Positions 13,786 through 27,171 of a stretch of DNA of 64,000 nucleotides are shown piece after piece. This DNA is from Fratercula arctica (Eukaryota > Chordata > Aves > Charadriiformes > Alcidae), in the NCBI GenBank assembly GCA_947846985.1, contig CANTUZ010000004.1, positions 6,686,927 through 6,750,926 of the forward strand, read 5' to 3'. The position numbers and the translations under genes were made by a program. Numbering within the stretch: the first letter of the stretch is position 1; every line of letters begins with the position of its first letter. The notes below the pieces were generated by a model. That model searched no databases. It was not told the origin of the DNA and saw only the letters and a list, made by a program, of their open reading frames with translations.

Positions 13786-14469
13786 AACACATCGTGTGTT
13801 TAAAGATGGTTTCTACCTTTGTGCCAATCAGTTTTGGGTGTTGGAAGGGATTTGGATTCAGAACTTGCTCAAGTGACCGTGGCAGTCTCCCTCCTTTCAC
13901 TCTAAGCCTTGGAGGAACTTCCTCCATTGCTCTCTGGTGTATGCCTCTTGTTTGTGACTTGAAATGATCCTCTGTTGTGTTATTCTTCAGCTAAAGGTAA
14001 AAGTTAATCCCTTAGAATTCAGGTTTTAACCTTTAAAAAGGAAATACGCAAAAACGTTGGGAGATATTTACCATCAGGAGTCAGACTGAGGGTAAGCAGA
14101 ACTTGTGCTTCTAAATCCTGTAGATGTTTTTTAACTGCTTCTCCCCAGTGTCCATGACTGTGACTTTGTATTTTGGGCAATTTTGAATGAGGGCAACATG
14201 TGGAAGTACATCTGGAGGTAAATGCTAAGCTGTAAGAGTATGGACTCTGAAGAACAAGCATATCCACTCTTATTTAAAACAACTGGTGGAGCAGTAGATT
14301 GGAAGACGGGAACAGTAAGCAGGAGCCTGGTGTGCTTGTAGTGGTAAAAGTGATGTCCTACTGACAACACGAGTATACGGAGGACCTGGTACTTTGGAAG
14401 TCCTGCTTCTGGTGACTGATGCCTGTTCTTATTATAGTTCAAGCAGACATAAAGATGAAAGTTAGACAT

Positions 14470-14585
14470 ATGATGTGGTGCTTGGGGACATGGTTTAGTG
14501 GTGGTTTTGTCAGTGTTTGGTTAATGGTTGGACTCGATGATCTTAAAGGTCCCTTCCAACCTAGACGATTCTATGATTCTGTGTA
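14470..14585 (+). mobile_element. CR1 LINE, 5'-truncated 3' end
   Basis: The segment matches the 3' untranslated end of avian CR1 (chicken repeat 1) non-LTR retrotransposons as I know it. It contains GTGGTGCTTGGGGACATGG, GGTTGGACTCGATGATCTT and AAGGTCCCTTCCAACCTAG, and ends in the octamer-type tail ATTCTATGATTCTGTG instead of poly(A). Only about 115 bases remain, the usual severe 5' truncation, so it encodes nothing. It is the only clear CR1 copy I could see, and it lies in sense orientation on the plus strand. Confidence 0.92.
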
Positions 14586-16651
14586 TATAATTCCCCTCTT
14601 CCTGCCGAGTAAGTGTGTAAGGAAAGGGGAAACTGAAAAACACAGATGATTTTGGCATAAATTCGGACTAACTACATTAGCTGCCTTAGATCATAGTCCC
14701 CCAGGGTGATGCAGACATCCTTGTGTTGCATGAAATGGCTGTCCTGCTGTGGATCCTGCCTCGCTGGGATCAGGGCTGCCCTAGGTGGCCTGTCGCTGCT
14801 TGGTTGCCCACCTGGCCATGGGAAAGGGCTTCAGTTCACCTGTCTCTCGTCTCAGGCTGGGTATTAGGTGAGGTTGCCTTGCACTCTTCTACGCAGAGTT
14901 TTTTACTGAGTGCTTATTGAGTTACTCATTGCACGTGTGACTGACAAACCCTTTTCTTTAGCAGTCGCAGGGGGAGGAGGGGGGGGGGGGACACACTCAG
15001 AATCAGCTGCAGCTCTTTGCTTCTGTACTGCTCGTCCTGCAGGCAGCTGCAAACACTGGGTTTTGCCCGAGTGCGCACCGTTTGCACCGATCAAACTGAA
15101 ACCAAGTTAAATCAAGTGGCTGGTTGAAGTATTGCAACACCCTCAGGGGTCTCTGTTAACATCAGTTCAGTAGTAGTTATATCTGGTCATCTTGCCATCA
15201 TAAAGGACATAGGTGAAAAAGCCTCCTGTTCTATTACGAGAGTTTGTATTACTTTACAAGAAAACATGATTCTTGAAATTGGTGCAAATCCGTGCATAGC
15301 AGAGGTGATGTGAAGCAGCTGCCGGTGTAGGAGGAGGTGCAGAATGAGGTGGAAGAAAAGAGCCAGGCTCATTGAGGGTGAGCTAAGCGCAGCGATGGGA
15401 ACAGGCAGGGGAGCTGCTGGCTTCAGGGGTGGGCTTTGGCTGGGACAGCCAGAGGAGGAGTGAGCAGCAGCCCCAGCGAGGCCTGTGAATTGTGTGGCTC
15501 TGGGGAGCAGGAACAGTTATTAAACAACATTATGCCAAAGGCAATGAGGAAAGTTTTAGGTGTGTATATGGCAACAAACTCACAGAGAGATGGTAAGAGT
15601 AATCTGGTGCTGGGGAAGAGCTTTGCAGAAGCACTAGCAAAGCTGGCAGTATGTTAGTGTGGATCTGTTCAGGGATGTATGTGCACAGTCACAATTTACC
15701 AGGCAGGTGAGCGAAGTGACCCTGACTGAAGAAGCAGGAGGAATTGGCAACCCCATTTCATGTTCCCCCACCTTTCTGCCTTGCGAAGGGCACAATAATG
15801 CCCTGATGTGATACTTTTCTGCGGTTTGCTGTAACTTTTTTCTGAGATGCTTTAGTATATTATGTATGAATTGCCATTGCTGATTTCCACGTTTCTTTCC
15901 AGCTCCCTGCTGCAGCCTGCATGGGCTTCCCAAGGCAGAGAAGGAGCCTAGTGCCCTTCCTGTCCCACCTGCTAGGCTGTCACGCTTAGAAAAGGATCTT
16001 ACAGTTCTCATGAGCGTGGCATGGTGTGTCACGTTAGTCACAGCGCTGTGGTTACTGACAGCTCCCCACTGCTAAACCCAGGAAGGTACAGGAAGCACAG
16101 TGGAGTACGTGACCCAGCAGAAGGCAATAAGAGGGTACCTTCAGTCCCTGACATTGTAGCCACCCCAAATTCTTACTAGGTCACTGTCACGCTGGGTGCT
16201 TCTAGTCCATGGATGACTAAGGCAGTATCTCGTAAGCTCAAGCTCAGCACAACTGTCAAATCGTAGCATTTACCACTAGACTGATGTTTGCATGGCAGTC
16301 CACAGGTAAAGAAGGGACTGGGAGGTCTCTGTTGTGACAAAACCAAATAGCAGAGCGTATATCAGAGTGCAGAGTATGTCCACCTCAGCCAGTCTGCAGA
16401 GAGGTGGAGTGAAACGGATCATGCCTGGCTCAGCTTCCCCCTGCCTGGTGTGTTGGCTCTGTGGCAGCCACCTGGGTTTCTCCACACAGATCACTTTCGT
16501 GTCCATCAAGGCTTGTCGTACCAGATGTGCTGCCAGACCCATGCTGGCTCCATGCAGTTGCAAAGCCTTTGCTTGCTTTCCTGAGTGCTCCAGGAATCCA
16601 AAACTCTGAGCAGCCCTAGGCAAAAGCACCACAATGTTGGTTTGTTGTTGG

Positions 16652-16684
<33 letters not shown>

Positions 16685-19600
16685 AGCAGCTAATCTGCAA
16701 GTTGGTAATTTAGGAGCAGCTCTGCCAAAAAGCACAAAACCAGAGTCTGGACTCCACCAGACCTAGAGAGCTGTATGGCTTCGTTTGCTTGGCCAGTGCC
16801 TGGATCTGCTGGCTCTGCTCTGGGGCTGCTCCATTATCCCCACACTTGCAGCATGGCTGATCTACAGCATGGATTAGGCACCCACAGACACGTGAGAGCT
16901 GACTGTTCTGTTAAGATTATTAAAGCCCCAGCATCTTGCTTCTCACTCAGACTTGCAATCTGGGCATCATCTTTGACTGGGACTACTCTGTATCCAGATA
17001 ATGCTTAAATCTGGATGTCTGTATTTGGTAATGTAAAGGTTTTTTAGTCACAGAGCTAAACTTTCTTCTTGTATCTCTTATTGCAGGATTCTTCTTACCT
17101 TTCGTGTAATCCTACTGCAAAGTTAATTTTCTGAGCCTACCTCTCTGCTTAAATAATTCCTGTGATATCTCTCTGCTCTACCGTATTAGATGCAAGTGAA
17201 ATGCCTGTTCATCCAAGGCCAGCTGTGATGTACTCTCAGCCTCGCCATCATCTCCCACTCGCTGTTGGTATGTTCCTTTCTTCCTCTTACTGATACGTGT
17301 TCCAAGGCTCTATCACCCTCCTGTTACGTATTTAAGAGTGCACGTTTTTTGGTATTTCCAAAGCATCCCAATTTCAATCATCTTCAGATGGCTTTGAGAA
17401 ATGTCCCTTTTCTAAGAAATGACTATCAGAAGGATGTTAAGGTCCCTTGGATTTCCGGCCAATACTGCCTTTTGTATTATCTGTCTGTTACCAGTTGTCT
17501 TCCACTGAGGCTGAAAGCTTTCTAGGGCATGGGGCTATTACTGTTCTGCTTGGGTAGTCCCTAAAAATCTCATATGCAAATAATAAATAGTGGTAATTGC
17601 TAGGAACTTGGTGAGCATTATCAAGTAAAATCTACTGAAGTTGATGTAATCTTTTTAAAGAGACCGACCCATGCACAAGCCAATTTCTCAATGGAAACTG
17701 CTGAAATAAGTGTCAAATGATTTCGTTTTTGTTGAAGACTTATGCCACCTTTTGAACTATGAAAGTTTCAGGATGGCAACAGTGCCACAAAAATTACTGT
17801 CCTAGACTCCATTTTCCATTAAATATCTAGATTCAGTGTCAATCAGTGCTTTGCTCTTAAAACCAAATTATTTTGTAGGTTAAAAGGAATTCATTTGTCA
17901 CCTTTATATTTGCAGGTGGTATTCAAAAACCACCTTAAACTTTTTGACCTCCAGGACAATGAGCCAGCAGCTCACACGCTATTCATTGGTATAAATTCAT
18001 TCTAACTCCAACCTGTAAAAAGGAAACTCACCCCAAGAATGTAGCTGTAGATATTTAGAAACATCCCAGATGATGGCCCTGAATTACCCATAAACAGCTA
18101 CTTGGTCATCACTATAAAATACTTGCTTGATAGGAGGTATGATGAACCCAGTGAAGGGGGAACCTGTGGTGTAACCAGCTCCTCCCTGAGCCAGACCAAT
18201 GGTGGAGCCAAGCCCTATGACACCTCATCAGAAGAAAACATTGGTGTTTAACACCAGTGTTAAAACATCCGTGTGGTGACCCAATCATGGTAAAGTATTT
18301 GTTGGGCCTCGCTGTTGAAATAGATTACAAAAGCAGGCTCTCTTGTCTGCCCAGCAGGCTGGGTCAAAGGCGCTTGGTCTAGGAAATGAATACATGCCGA
18401 GACAGAGTTAAGAAAGGGTAGTTTGTTTTTCTCTTGACATGTAGCTGTTTTCCCCTGTCTGTGCTTTCCTGTTTTGGTCAATATGAGCATGGAACAAATG
18501 TGACAAGGAACAGATGCCAGGAGACTTTCTCTCTCCTTTATTTCCTGTGTGGTCTTGCTTCTTACCCTTCCTAGGAGAAGTTCAGGTGGCTAAGCAGAAC
18601 GGGAGGGCAGTGCTGGAGGTGCAGGGGCAGCAGCTTTGCATAAGGATGAGAAGCAGCAGCCTCCAAGGAAGCATAGCGCTAGGGAAGGAGGATTGCGTTA
18701 GGGTTGTGGGGTTGGCTGGGGAGCTGACGCCAGTTCTGAGCTAAGTGTCTTATAAGCCATTGGAGACTTTGGTTTGGAAGGCTTGTACTGCACAGGACTG
18801 ACAGAGGCTGTTTGATTGCTTTCCGAAGGCAATCCCTCCCGCTGCCAGCTGTGCTGCTGCCTGTGTGTCTGAGCACACATTCGGGGATGATGGGTCTCCT
18901 CCTGTCAGCTTTACAGGAGTGGCCTCTCAAAAGAGCTTCTGTCTGGAGCAGTTGCCCAGACAGCTGGGCAAACCCATGTCAGCCTACCCCTGTGTTTCCT
19001 GTCCCAAGAACAATACTCAACCTTAGACTGGAGAGCCAGGCTCTGTCTGCCTGACCCAGCGTGCTTGCGGTCTTCTCGGGAAAACACCACCCTCGACATG
19101 AGCTTGGCAAGTGCCACAGGGAACTTGTAGAAGGAAACAGTATGGATCTGTGAACAATGTCTTCAGTTGCTTTCCCAGCAGTATGCTTGCAGAGCCATCA
19201 TCTGAAGCAGTGTTGGCACTATTCAACTGGTATTGGCAAATTCGGAGATTGAAGCCACCCTGGCTGATTGCACCCACCTCTGCAATTGTCTGCTCATGGA
19301 GAATGTCTGAGAGTGAGCCAAGATGGGTGGGAGGCAAGAGGAGCATCTCTGGTGACCTTCACTGGAGCCCATCAGGGCTATGCTGGCCACAAGACCATGG
19401 CAAGACTAGTGACTTTAGTAAGCCCCTGTGCTTGAAGCCATCCAACAGTCTGGGCTGGATGGCCCACGGAGAAGACAAGTGAGGGCTAGGTGTGACCTCC
19501 CCCTTGCCAAAGAGCAGAGAGACAGGATGAGGTGGGATGGTAGGGTGGTTTCTTGGTGGCTCTGACAGATCCCTATGCGGGGAGGTAGTGCTGGTCATGC

Positions 19601-20100
19601 ACCTGACAGCATTGGGGTTGGCAAACCAGTGGGGCTGTGGGCAGGCGTGCAGGCAACGCTGGCTGCCTTGCGTCCCGGGAACTGGGATGCCGTCAGCAAG
19701 GTCCTGGGATGCTGGCCCTGAGCCCGTGGACACCGCCCGCACCACAATCTCCCCTTTGTTTTTGGTGGCAACGCATCCAGAGGCTGTAGCGGCGTTTCCT
19801 ACACCCACTGGGAGGATGTGGGATTTTCCTGGCTGTGAGGCAGAGGACGGCTCTGAAATGCAGCAGCGAGGAGCTCTGCAGGCTGGGACAGTGACTCAAC
19901 TGCTGGTGGTGGGCAGGGGACAGTACAGACGGGCTCTCTCCTCTCAGTGTGCGCAGCAGCCCATGCCACCGTGCCTTTGCAGACCTTAATCCTTTTGATT
20001 TCCACCCTGCTCTTAATTTTGCCACGCAAGAGGTGAAGAAATTAATCTCGCCAGCAGGAGATACCCTAACTGGTTTGGAGAAACAAACACATGATTTGTA
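14586..20100. other. Intergenic DNA, no gene recognised
   Basis: No coding exon is recognised. It contains a G12 run at 14,979-14,990, a T26 run at 16,652-16,677 and a GC-richer stretch at about 18,500-20,000. Long open frames occur there in several registers on both strands at once, which argues for base composition and not for coding. Confidence 0.55.
16652..16677 (+). repeat. Poly(T) tract, 26 bases
   Basis: Uninterrupted T homopolymer preceded by a GT-rich lead (TTGGTTTGTTGTTGG). A poly(A) tail read from the other strand is possible, but no retrotransposed sequence is recognisable next to it. Confidence 0.9.
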
Positions 20101-21449
20101 TTTAAAAAATATTTCATTCCTTTCATCATAGTCATTTCTGCAGAAACACAGTCAGAAGTTACTGTGTAGGAGTATGGATTTCTGGTAACAAGGCCACCTA
20201 CACAAATCCACGGCAGGAAATAGGAAGCCCATACCAGAAGCCTTCACTGTCTAGGGCCCAATTTTGCAAAAGAGCTAAGCACCGCTTAGTCCCGCTGAGG
20301 GCAATGGGAATAGATGACGCTGAGCCCTTAGCAGGAGGTGGTCAGGATTGAACCATCCTAGATCTTGACTTGGTGAGTCATTGTATTGCATGGCATTTGA
20401 CAGTCAGGAGAATTCTGAATCTTTGCGCAAAAATCCCCAAGTAATAAACAATATCCTGTTTAATACATCTATTGCATCTTGTTTTGGTACTAGGAAGAAT
20501 AAGAATACTTCTTTCTTCCTTCTAAAAGCTGTTTCATTTCTAGAAAAAGCTCCTTTAATTTTGATACATAATAATTTTCAACTCATATTTTCTCTTGGAT
20601 TTGTAATATTACCATTTTTAATGCTGTAAGCAATAATAAAATTGTTTTCAGCGGAAGGATCCTAAGTGTTTGCTTCTCCCAGGTAGTGACCTAATTTATC
20701 GGGATTTGACAATATTTATTTATTTTGCAGCACAAAGAAATAATATTCAAACCTGTCAGCCATTTTGTTGACTACTTTGTTGGTTCCTAATATGAAGGAG
20801 GAAGCTGAAAAATGGCCATGTAAGGGATGTGTTTGCCAAACGCTAGTCTCAGCTGTGGTAATTTTCTGCTTAGAGAAAATAATTGTAGCTTTTGCCCCTG
20901 TTTCACCTGTTGTTTACAAAAGCATAGGTCAGCTCTACATGGACTATACCTCCACTGACACGGATTTTGTTGATCGAGGGGGGGGAAAAAAATAAATCTC
21001 ATTCTGTTATTGCAAAATGTACCTGTTATTCCACAAATAACAGATGAGACTACTAGAACTGAAAAAGTAATTGAAAAAAATATCTTTGTTACCTTAACTG
21101 TGCCCATTTGGTGGAGTTTTAAGCAAAGCTGGTTTCTGTTTCCTTCTGTAACTGATTAGCCATCAAGAACTGAGTAATTGAAAAAGAGCTTTTGACAGGG
21201 AGAAACACTTCAGAAATTACGGGCTTTCCTGTTTGATTTAAACAGGACCACTGGTTCTGCCTAGCCAAAGTTGCTGAGAGGCCTTGTCAGAAATCTGAAA
21301 CGGGATGAATGAAAGAAATCCAGACGTTGAGTTTCATAGATAACTTTTTAAGATTAAAAGGGTAGTTCTGCGTGACCCATTTTTTGGACCTCATCAATAC
21401 GTGGGTCCTGTACTAATTTAGTTAACTTGGTGGGGAAAGAAAGAGGGGC

Positions 21450-21470
21450 GGGGGGGGGGGGGGGGGGGGG
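21450..21470 (+). repeat. Poly(G) tract, 21 bases
   Basis: Twenty-one consecutive G preceded by GAGGGGC. Long G homopolymers are uncommon, can fold into G-quadruplexes, and are also where read length and assembly are least reliable, so the exact length is uncertain. Confidence 0.85.
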
Positions 21471-22088
21471 AATTGTTAAATTTATATACCTCTCCTTCCA
21501 AAAGGAGCTATTCTGCAGCAATCATTGTTGACCTCACATAACTGACTACATTGTAGGGATTGTTTGTTTAAACAAAACATTCAGAAGATACGTGGGATCG
21601 GTGCTTCTGTGGATTTCTTCTTTGGCCGATCATGGCATAAGCTTTCCACAGGGGAACACCTGGACCTGCCACCTTAGCTTTTGCTTTAACATGAGGAACA
21701 CAGACTTTTAAAAACTGAAATTGCGATGATCTTATACCATGTTTTTAGGAGTTGGTATAAATGTCCCTTGTTTGCACTGAAATGCTTTCTAGTGTTTATA
21801 AATCAGATCTGCAATGTCAGTTTTTCCTTGATGTTTAGATCTTTCATGGTACTTCTCATTTGGAGATCTGAAAGAATTGATAGGAAAGCATGTATCTGTT
21901 TGTGGTGAGGGAATTGAGCAGAGGCAGGTGAAGAAGGCACCATACTGGGAAGGAACTTCATGCAATAGCATGGATTTGTAAATTTTGCTGGTTTTGCTTG
22001 AGCTAAGCTATGTTTTTGGGTAGAGTGTGTTTTAAAATAATGTTGGAAATGGGCAAGTTAGCTGTTGTGTTTGTTTCCTACGTAAACC

Positions 22089-22110
22089 TTTTTTTTTTTT
22101 TTTTTTTTTT
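22089..22110 (+). repeat. Poly(T) tract, 22 bases
   Basis: Uninterrupted T homopolymer in otherwise unremarkable AT-rich DNA. No retrotransposon body is recognisable on either side. Confidence 0.9.
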
Positions 22111-22646
22111 GCTTTAATGGAGGGTGACTTATGTCACTGCTAGAACCGATCAGAAGCTTTCAAAGCAAATAAAGTGGCCTTGAGAACAAGGGCCAGCTCA
22201 GTTTGTTGCAGACCCTGAACATGGTACAGGGAGTTCCCATGCCAGTTCCCACAGCCCTTGCTGGCCCAGTGGGATTTTTCACTCCAGGGAAATGAGGGCT
22301 GGACTTCTGCTCCATGATAACTCTACAGTATATGGATCCTATCCCTATTTGGGGCTAAAACGTTATAACAAATCCACCTTCTTTCCAAGTGAAGCTTCTA
22401 AATGTATTCTCATATTTGTACTTTCTGCATGTTCAAAGTACGTGAAACTCTGTAATAATGACAAGACTGCAAGATTTGCATGTGCGCATACAGTATGCGT
22501 GTGCATCCACATGCACCCAGCATGGGGGGAATAGCAAATGCATGTGAAACTGTTATGGCCGTGCCCAGAATTTTGCATGTTTACAGCTCAGTTTTGACAG
22601 CTTCGCTTTGTTCTTACTCACTGCGTCAAATCTAATTCAGACAAGC

Positions 22647-22666
22647 AAAAAAAAAAAAAAAAAAAA
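22647..22666 (+). repeat. Poly(A) tract, 20 bases
   Basis: Twenty A followed by CACCACCCCCCCAA, that is, an A run passing into an A/C-only stretch. It resembles in miniature the A/C tract at 35.6 kb. Confidence 0.9.
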
Positions 22667-25600
22667 CACCACCCCCCCAAACTTGAGCAATTTCAAATTT
22701 AGTAATTAGTGGCGGTCAGAACTCCAAAGAGGTCAAGAGCTATAGTTTTAGGTCCCCAGCTCCACTCCAGTGGACCCCTGAAATCATCGAGGGCTGAGGC
22801 TTTTAAAGGTAGGCAACACTTTGGTACCTTTTGGGACGAAGCCTGAACTGCTCGTGCATGTTCTGCTGCCCTGTGTGGAGCAGGTTTGCTGGGAGCCAGC
22901 TCTGCTGGGCTCCCGAGTTAGCAGAGAAATTTGGATCGTGGCTGTAAGACCCTCTTTCTCTCTGTACTGCTTAAGGAATTGGGCACATAAATTGGGTTTT
23001 GAAGCATCAAACTTTGCAGGTCCTCTGTCTTGCTCCGCCCTGACTCCACATCTCTTCCTGTATTTTTCCAGCAGTAGATATGAGCTGTCAAGCTCTTGAC
23101 ATTTTGAGCTGCCTTTAAGCCAAGGCAGGTGTCCATCTATCATGCTTTTGGCCTCTGGCCAGGCAGTTGCCTGAAAATGTGTTTCTTGGTCATACTCCAC
23201 CCCACAAGACCATTGGAATAAGACACATCCCAGTGCAGGCGGCCTCCTAAAGGTCAACACACTCACCTCGGGGACAGGAGTCTAATTCCTAAATCCTTCT
23301 TCGTCTTGACTCGAAGCAAGGCCATTATTCCAGCTTTCCCATGTCCCAGGGGAGGGCCACAAGCATCCTGCAGCAGGTCTGGCTCTGTCTCTCTGCTTGA
23401 AGTGGTTCCATTTGATAGCAGTATTCCCAAAGAGAGAAGATAACTCTGCAGAGTAGTGGTCAGAGCACTTGGGGGGACTTTGTGAAAGGCAAGTTCAGTT
23501 CTCCGCTCCCCTGAGAGCGTGTTTGTAGTTATTGATACAGAGTGGGAGTTTCAGAAAGTGTGGTTTGGGGGTTTAGCTTTGAACAACCAACTAATAATTA
23601 CAGCATTTTGCACTTGTGAGTTGTGTGAGAAGCCTTGTGTTCTTTTTTCAGAGAAAAATAATTCTGTATCCAACCGCATATTTCAAGCCCCAGCTGGATG
23701 GTGTTTGTTAGCCTACTTTCGATCGTCATTAAAAGCCACAGAGGAGGGAAATAAGCATCACTCGTCTTACATGTTAGTAACTGGATGCCCTCTAGCGAGA
23801 CTGTCACGCTCTCAGATCTGTCAGTTCTTTATTCCCTTATAAGAGAGAGAGAAAAGATTTTTACACCTTTGCTTAATGTAAAAATTCAGGAGTGCACCTT
23901 GTAGTTAAGCAGTGTGTGCAACACCCAGCGAAAGCAGAATTTTATGCCTGCTCAGCAGAGCCTTTCACAGAACCTTTGGGCTGTAGCGGAGAAGGTGTCC
24001 TGGCCACATCTTTGCTGGAGCGATAGAGAGGCTTGTGCCTAATAGCCCTGGGCAGTGGCATACCGAATTGTTGTTTGGCTATTTGTACTGATATATGTGA
24101 CAAAAAGGAAGCTCTCTCTGCAGAATTATCTTCGTAGGGTTCCTTTCCTCAAGTGTCAAGGATCATCCCAGCCTGTAGACCGAGCGCTTTGTTTGCTCGA
24201 TCCCCAACTATCTGGTTATTTGCTCTCCCTGCCTGATTTTTGTAAAATGCGTCAGACAGCTGTGGCAAGTTTTTGTTAGCATATGTAACTAGGTTTTGAA
24301 ACAAAGCATGTGTTTTGAAGCATCTCGGGAACGGTATTTTTCTCATCTTTATTCGTTTTTATCTGCGTAAGGGAACAAAAATAATTTTCAGACAACTGTG
24401 GCAGAGAGAATAAGTTCTGGGCGGGCAGGGAGGCCACTGGCAACAATACCTGGATGCAGTCTCAGCGGTCCTGATTTGGATTTAACGTTGATATTTCAGG
24501 AGAATGGCTGTCTGCACAAAATGCACCACCTAAAGGCAGTACATTGCGCTGCTACCCTTGCAAAGATTGCTAAAAAGTACCAGCCAGCACATGGAACAGG
24601 TTTAAGTAGTATGGTACTGTAGAGTTTTGCTGGGGCCGCAGGAAGATTTAACCCGTGTCAGCAAAATGTGTTCTGCCAGCACTTCCATGTGTCAAATGTG
24701 GCAATGGTGAATTCTGGCTCAGAGCACTTTATACCGCTGGAGTCCTTCTCAAAATCCGCTTAACGCTATCCAGGGGTGTTTAAATGCAAATGTAGTGTGG
24801 CAATATTTGATTTCTTTGAACTGAGTGAGGAGGTTTCTAGGGAATTAAAAACTGCACATAGGTGGTGTGACAGGCAGTTTGCAGGACATGAAAGTTATTC
24901 TTCAGAACTGTGAATGACCAATTTAAATATTTTACTATTAAATGCCACATCAATTTATTGAAATATTCGGGCTCTGTTAGTGGGACTCTTGGCATGTGAA
25001 AGCACACCAAGGGTTTCTTCTGTTGCTTCCCTCCCCCCGCCCCCCAATACCAAAATTAGGCTTACCTGAAAAGAAGCCATTATTTTTCTGCAATGTTAGG
25101 AGTTGACCCTGTGCTTATTGCTCTGAAAACAAACTCACGCCTAGAGAAGTGAGAGCGTAGCACTCGTTACCAGCTAACCGCATGAGCACCTCAAGCAATG
25201 CCAGACTCTTCTAGTCTTTTGCCTGGCCAGCCTGCTGTTCTACACACACCTGGCACAGGTATAACTGCAAAGAACTGAATGGCCTTCCAGACTGCTGCCT
25301 TTAGCCGCTTGTCACTGTGGTGTGGTGAGAAAGCACAACAGCCCAGTGTCTCAAGTTGTCACATTTTTTGTTGTTGTTTTTTTTCTAAAGTGAGCTGAAG
25401 ATTTGCTTTACTGTGAGACTGGCAGAATTGTGGGGGTGAGAGATGATAAAGAACTGAAAGTTGCACAAGGGAGATAACAGCAAAGGTTAGTTTAAAATTA
25501 CCATGCCACAGGCATATTTTGGAATATAACTTGCTAGTAAATTTTTTCTCTTGAACTATTTTGAATTTTATTAAAAGCCTGGTACACTTTCATTTTAAAA

Positions 25601-25720
25601 CATTTTTCACTGGAAGTCATTTGCAATATTATCTCCCAAGGAGCTATCGCCCTTATCAGTGCATTGATATCTAGGTGCTTGCCAAATATAAATTGCAGTT
25701 CCACTTTCCTTTTTGTACAG

Positions 25721-25837
25721 TGTCTGACTGGCACGAACACTCAAACCGAAAACCCGGCTTCGCTCATGTTGCAAGAAGGAAGGGTCTCAGCTGAATGCAC
25801 GTCTTGCAGCCATCTGAGGGGAATTGGCAAATGCCAG
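25721..25837 (+). other. Exon-like segment, unassigned
   Basis: A 117-base segment is bounded by a good acceptor (pyrimidine-rich CCACTTTCCTTTTTGTACAG ending at 25,720) and a near-consensus donor (CCAG|GTAAGA at 25,838). It is open in one frame across all 39 codons, giving a cysteine-containing peptide that matches nothing I know, and its length is a multiple of three. It lies upstream of CETN4 on the opposite strand. It could be an exon of a lncRNA or an unannotated gene, or a chance pairing of splice-like strings. Confidence 0.2.
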
Positions 25838-27165
25838 GTAAGAAGCCAGCCTCCTGTTGGCATGAAGGAGAAAGGGGATGCGAAGGATGAGGTTCACAGG
25901 CATCTGTCTCCCCCCCCACCCCGGAGCTGCCCAGATCAGTCTGTAGGGAACATCAGGCAGCGTTGTGACTGAAGCCTTCCCCTCTGCACCAGTCAGTATG
26001 TGCTCACACTGGTGACCTCTTGGATTCAGGTGCCTTGAGGGATGGGTCCTTTCAGGCAAGGGAACCCAGATCACTGCCTTGCCTCTTTTTTGGTGCTTCA
26101 GTGCAAAGGAGTTGAATCCAAGTCTTCTGGAAGTACCCCAGCTCTTACTTTTGAGAATAGAGTGAATGGGAAGAGAAGAGGGGTGCAAGTGATCTGTCTC
26201 CTCTAGTGAAACCCCTCCATTTAGGGTAAGATACTCGAATAGGCACTAGAACAGAGCCCAGGAAAAATGCCTGCTGGGTGCCTTCCCAGTTCAGTCATCT
26301 GAGTCACATTCTCCAGCACAGTATAAGGATGAAATTCCTGAATGGGCACCTGTTCCTCACCCAAACCTAACTCCCAAGTTCTACCATTGGCTTCAGTCAG
26401 GCTCCTTCTCCTCCACCATGTATAGAAATGTAAAAGATAAAATTTGAGAAGGGACAGGAAGGATTCGCAAGGGCTCCAAAAATAATTCACATGGAAGCAG
26501 AGCACTGCTGTGGGCTGCTGTTGATAGTGCTGTGTTAGTCGTCACACCTGGTGCATGTGGCTGAAGAGGGGATGAGATATCCCTCACCATCACACAAACT
26601 AAAGTGGCGTGAGACACTTGTTCTGTTACGTTAACGCTTGTGAGTTTTGTGCTAATTCAGCCACTGCTTGACACTCCAGACTTAAGAGATTAATGGGCAA
26701 GCCAGAAAAAACGTCTCATCATTGCAGTGTGTATGGTAGGTATGATTGTGCGTCTTTTTCCTACCTTCAGAAGTCAGGTAATGGGATTAGAACAGGAAGA
26801 GAGAATTGACATGCATCATAGGTAAACAACAGTCATCAATCTCTTCCTGTGGCAGCATTTTAAAAAGTACAGTCACTCTTAATAGGCTCTTGGGATTCCC
26901 CATCATCAACTAGAACTTCAAATTTCCCTTTCTGAATATAAGTGGTTAGTACTAGAAAATTTTAATCAGCATAGTGGGAGAAGCAAAGGAATTATGTGAT
27001 AGACTGATGCACCTAAGAATTCCTCTCTTAGAAAGAAAAGATAAATGAAAGTGAAAATGTACTCGGTGAACCATTTAATGCTTTAAAACTATTTCTGAAA
27101 ATTTAGTTTTCATAGTAAGCACGCCAAGTTATAAAGCACACAAAGTCCTTAACTTGCAAAACAGT

Positions 27166-27171
27166 TTTATT
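27166..27171 (-). terminator. CETN4: Poly(A) signal AATAAA for CETN4
   Basis: TTTATT on the plus strand reads AATAAA on the minus strand. About 22-28 bases downstream in the transcript direction is a G/U-rich element (TTTGTGTG, plus-strand CACACAAA near 27,138-27,145), the expected position of the CstF-binding element. Confidence 0.6.

Larger units (their letters stand above)
9401..14469. other. Intergenic DNA, no gene recognised
   Basis: No coding exon is recognised. The stretch at about 9,420-9,800 is GC-richer and open in two minus-strand frames, but both products are low-complexity Pro/Ser/Leu-rich and match nothing I know. The one structured item is a diverged repeat pair at 11.94 and 13.70 kb. 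Confidence 0.55.
20101..27149. other. Intergenic DNA, no supported gene
   Basis: No known protein is recognised. Holdings are a G21 run (21,450-21,470), T22 (22,089-22,110), A20 (22,647-22,666) and one exon-like segment on the plus strand at 25,721-25,837, described separately. The right boundary is set by the predicted CETN4 cleavage site. Confidence 0.55.

Noticed and set aside
18500..20030. Several 100-150 codon frames on both strands
   Set aside because: They overlap each other in many registers and show no recognisable domain. Elevated GC explains the scarcity of stops.
1..27149. IL21, expected by synteny on the minus strand upstream of CETN4
   Set aside because: I looked for the conserved NCEWSAF-type and helix segments and found none. 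The only similar string (reverse complement of about 17,255-17,270) reads NSEWEMM and does not continue as IL21. The gene probably lies outside the window.
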